Shown piece after piece: positions 62,323 through 64,000 of a DNA stretch of 64,000 nucleotides (the first letter of the stretch is position 1; the number at the start of each line of letters is the position of its first letter). The notes beneath the pieces were generated by a model. That model did no database searches. It was not told the DNA's origin and saw only the letters and a list, made by a program, of their open reading frames with translations. Source of the DNA: Mesoflavibacter profundi. Lineage in GTDB: Bacteria; Bacteroidota; Bacteroidia; Flavobacteriales; Flavobacteriaceae. Both the position numbers and the translations under genes were made by a program. The DNA lies in assembly GCF_014764305.1 (NCBI RefSeq), contig NZ_CP061703.1:2076800-2140799 (forward strand), read 5' to 3'.

Positions 62323-63087
62323 ACTATCACTTACTGTCATTCTAAATATCAACATTTAAAACCTCAAATTAATGCTTTTGTAAAAGATTTTGAAAGCAAA
62401 GGAGACGCTGTAACTGTTGGTCAACGTAATGTTATTAAGTCTTTTGAAGTTGATGGCGTAAAGCTTAATATAAAGTCCTTTAAAAAACCCAATGCTTTTA
62501 ATAGTTTTATTTACAAGTGGATACGACTAAGTAAAGCCAAACGATCTTTTAACTATGCAAGCAGGTTAATAGATTGCGATATTTCTACACCATTTCCTAT
62601 TGCTTACATAGAAGAAACATCTTTTTTTGGATTAAAAAATAGCTATTATATAAGTGAGCATATAGATTATGATTTTGAATTTAGAGCACTAATCCACAAT
62701 CCAAAATTCCCTGATAGAGCATTACTACTAAAGCAATTTGCCGAATTTACTTTTAAGTTACATCAAAACAATATTAATTTTTTAGATCATTCTCCAGGAA
62801 ATACTTTAATTCTAAAAACAGATAAAGGCTATAAATTTTATCTTATAGATTTAAACCGAATGCGTTTTGAGAACATGACTTTTGATAAGCGTATGCATAA
62901 TTTTAGACGTATGTGGTTATCTAAAACGATGATTAAGGTAATAGCAAAAAAATACGCTGAATTATATAATAAACCTTACCAAGAAATTCACGACGTCATG
63001 TTGAAGCATAGTATGGCATTTCAACATAAAATAAACCGAAAAAAATTGCGTAGATCTGGACGAAAAATGCAGTTTGGTACTAAGTAA
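62323..63087 (+). CDS. KdkA-like lipopolysaccharide kinase without a recognisable start codon
   Basis: An uninterrupted frame of 254 codons follows an in-frame TAG at 62320. It encodes HSKYQHLKPQINAFV, RNVIKSFEVDG, IKSFKKPN, SKAKRSFNYASRL, ISTPFPIAYIEE, the catalytic FLDHSPGNTL (loop Asp and Asn) and LIDLNRMRF (metal Asp), which is the full flavobacterial Kdo/KdkA-type kinase fold. The first ATG, GTG or TTG in frame is ATG 62860, inside the kinase core. Either translation starts at ATT/ATC/ATA, or a one-base change near 62325-62345 broke the start. It would phosphorylate the LPS inner core. Confidence 0.75.
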   Translation, partial: TITYCHSKYQHLKPQINAFVKDFESKGDAVTVGQRNVIKSFEVDGVKLNIKSFKKPNAFNSFIYKWIRLSKAKRSFNYASRLIDCDISTPFPIAYIEETSFFGLKNSYYISEHIDYDFEFRALIHNPKFPDRALLLKQFAEFTFKLHQNNINFLDHSPGNTLILKTDKGYKFYLIDLNRMRFENMTFDKRMHNFRRMWLSKTMIKVIAKKYAELYNKPYQEIHDVMLKHSMAFQHKINRKKLRRSGRKMQFGTK

Positions 63088-63151
63088 AAAGGGATAAGGA
63101 AAAAAAGGAAAAAGGGAGAAGTGATAAGTTGTAAGGGAATAGGAATAAGTT
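63088..63151 (+). repeat. Purine-rich AAG-phased array after the kinase stop
   Basis: Directly after TAA the G of AAG (or TAG once) falls at 63091, 63098, 63106, 63113, 63120, 63128, 63135, 63142 and 63149: spacings 7, 8, 7, 7, 8, 7, 7, 7. Sense strand is almost all purine. Confidence 0.7.
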
Positions 63152-63203
63152 TTTAGTAAAATTTTTATGAGGTATTTTATGATAGTTAGTAGTTAATAGT
63201 TTT

Positions 63204-63308
63204 ACTAACTACTAACTACTAACTACTAACTACTAACTACTAACTACTAACTACTAACTACTAACTACTAACTACTAACTACTAACTACTAACTACTAAC
63301 TACTAACT
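63204..63308. repeat. Fifteen perfect tandem copies of ACTAACT
   Basis: 105 bases form exactly fifteen 7-base units with no mismatch. The last unit overlaps the dapD stop codon (CTA at 63307-63309, TAG on the minus strand). On the dapD sense strand the unit is AGTTAGT and puts stop codons in all frames. A reverse-complementary stretch (about 63184-63198) precedes the array, so a hairpin is possible. Confidence 0.95.
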
Positions 63309-64000
63309 AGAAAGCTACATCATATTCGCGTAACGCATCGTTAAGCGATGTTTTTTTGTTAGTACTTTCTTTACGTTTACCAATTATTAAAGCACAAGGT
63401 ACATTATAGCTTCCAGCAGCAAATTGCTTAGTGTAACTACCAGGAATTACAACAGAACGTTCTGGAACATAACCTTTCATTTCAACTGGTTTATCACCAG
63501 TAACATCAATAATTTTTGTGCTCATCGTTAAAACTACATTTGCACCAAGAACAGCTTCTTTACCAACTCTAACACCTTCCACAACAATACATCTACTACC
63601 AATAAAAGCACCATCTTCTATAATTACTGGAGCTGCTTGTAATGGTTCTAAAACACCACCAATACCAACGCCACCAGAAAGGTGTACATTTTTACCAATT
63701 TGCGCACAACTACCAACTGTTGCCCAAGTATCTACCATAGTACCTTCATCTACATAAGCACCAATGTTTACATAACTAGGCATTAAAATAGTACCTGCAG
63801 AAATATATGCACCATGACGTGCCACAGCATGAGGTACAACTCTAATACCTTTTTCTTTATAACCAGTTTTTAAAGGGATTTTATCATGATATTCAAAAAT
63901 ACCAACTTCTAAAGTTTCCATTTTTTGTATTGGGAAGTAAAGTACTACTGCTTTTTTAACCCATTCGTTAACTTGCCAACCATTTTCAGTAGGTTCAGCA
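63307..64000 (-). CDS. dapD: Tetrahydrodipicolinate N-succinyltransferase (5' end beyond window)
   Basis: The frame continues upstream of the Met at 63921 to the window edge (NEWVKKAVVLYF), so the start lies outside; 231 codons are visible of about 271. The left-handed beta helix of hexapeptide repeats contains PSYVNIGAYVDEGTMVDTWATVGSCAQIG (key DTWATVGSCAQIG), GVGIGGVLEPLQAAPVIIEDG (key GGVLEPLQA) and IGSRCIVVEGV, typical of DapD. It succinylates tetrahydrodipicolinate in lysine/peptidoglycan synthesis, the pathway that LysA completes. Confidence 0.94.
   Translation of the reverse strand, partial: AEPTENGWQVNEWVKKAVVLYFPIQKMETLEVGIFEYHDKIPLKTGYKEKGIRVVPHAVARHGAYISAGTILMPSYVNIGAYVDEGTMVDTWATVGSCAQIGKNVHLSGGVGIGGVLEPLQAAPVIIEDGAFIGSRCIVVEGVRVGKEAVLGANVVLTMSTKIIDVTGDKPVEMKGYVPERSVVIPGSYTKQFAAGSYNVPCALIIGKRKESTNKKTSLNDALREYDVAF

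Noticed and set aside
63204-63308. CRISPR-like array
   Set aside because: The unit is 7 bases, contiguous and without spacers; it is a simple tandem repeat.

Overview
The window is about 64 kb of AT-rich DNA from a member of the Flavobacteriaceae (Bacteroidota), most likely a marine genus near Olleya, Lacinutrix or Winogradskyella. This rests on type IX secretion (T9SS) type B C-terminal domains, choice-of-anchor L domains, many lipoproteins with short lipoboxes, Bacteroidota-type -7 promoter boxes (TAnnTTTG) before many genes, and flavobacterial forms of DnaJ, LysA, IlvE and a sigma-54 response regulator. No rRNA, tRNA, insertion sequence, prophage or CRISPR array was seen.

Layout. 1-13 kb: housekeeping and envelope genes (DUF1684 lipoprotein, fluoride channel CrcB, SRPBCC/GyrI-like protein, M49 peptidase, a frameshifted acyltransferase, MazG-like protein, IlvE, DUF4920 and CxxCH lipoproteins, MnmD, TIGR01777 protein, YceI, GrpE-DnaJ). 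13.2-13.35 kb: a candidate small RNA with its own promoter and terminator. 13.4-18.6 kb: a tightly coupled five-gene operon (ABC exporter pair, MscS channel, DUF6268 outer-membrane protein, sigma-54-type regulator without a DNA-binding domain). 18.6-29 kb: outer-membrane protein, PPK2, M28 peptidase, VOC protein, LysA, SucC, CysH, DUF1456, TerB-like protein, UvrB. 29.0-29.8 kb: a small GIY-YIG nuclease gene preceded by a 364-bp segment bounded by perfect 25-bp inverted repeats. 29.8-42.3 kb: four consecutive genes for secreted T9SS type B proteins that share a roughly 90-residue repeat in 2, 11, 1 and 4 copies. 42.4-49.3 kb: an ABC exporter, an unidentified protein, and COX15, GNAT, CCA-adding and TsaC genes. 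49.3-63.1 kb: a surface-glycan (LPS core or O-antigen type) cluster of glycosyltransferases, a pyruvyltransferase-like protein, a deacetylase, a methyltransferase, a GT9 enzyme and a KdkA-like kinase. 63.3 kb to the end: DapD, cut by the window edge.

The most unusual non-coding signals are: (i) arrays beginning directly after stop codons in which AAG, GAAG or TAG recurs every 7-9 bases on the sense strand, found on both sides of three convergent gene junctions; (ii) the small RNA candidate near 13.3 kb; (iii) the inverted-repeat segment beside the GIY-YIG gene; (iv) a 62 percent GC interspersed-repeat-like segment after PPK2. Two genes look damaged or unusually initiated: the acyltransferase (one extra base in an A6 run) and the KdkA-like kinase (full-length frame with no ATG, GTG or TTG at its start).
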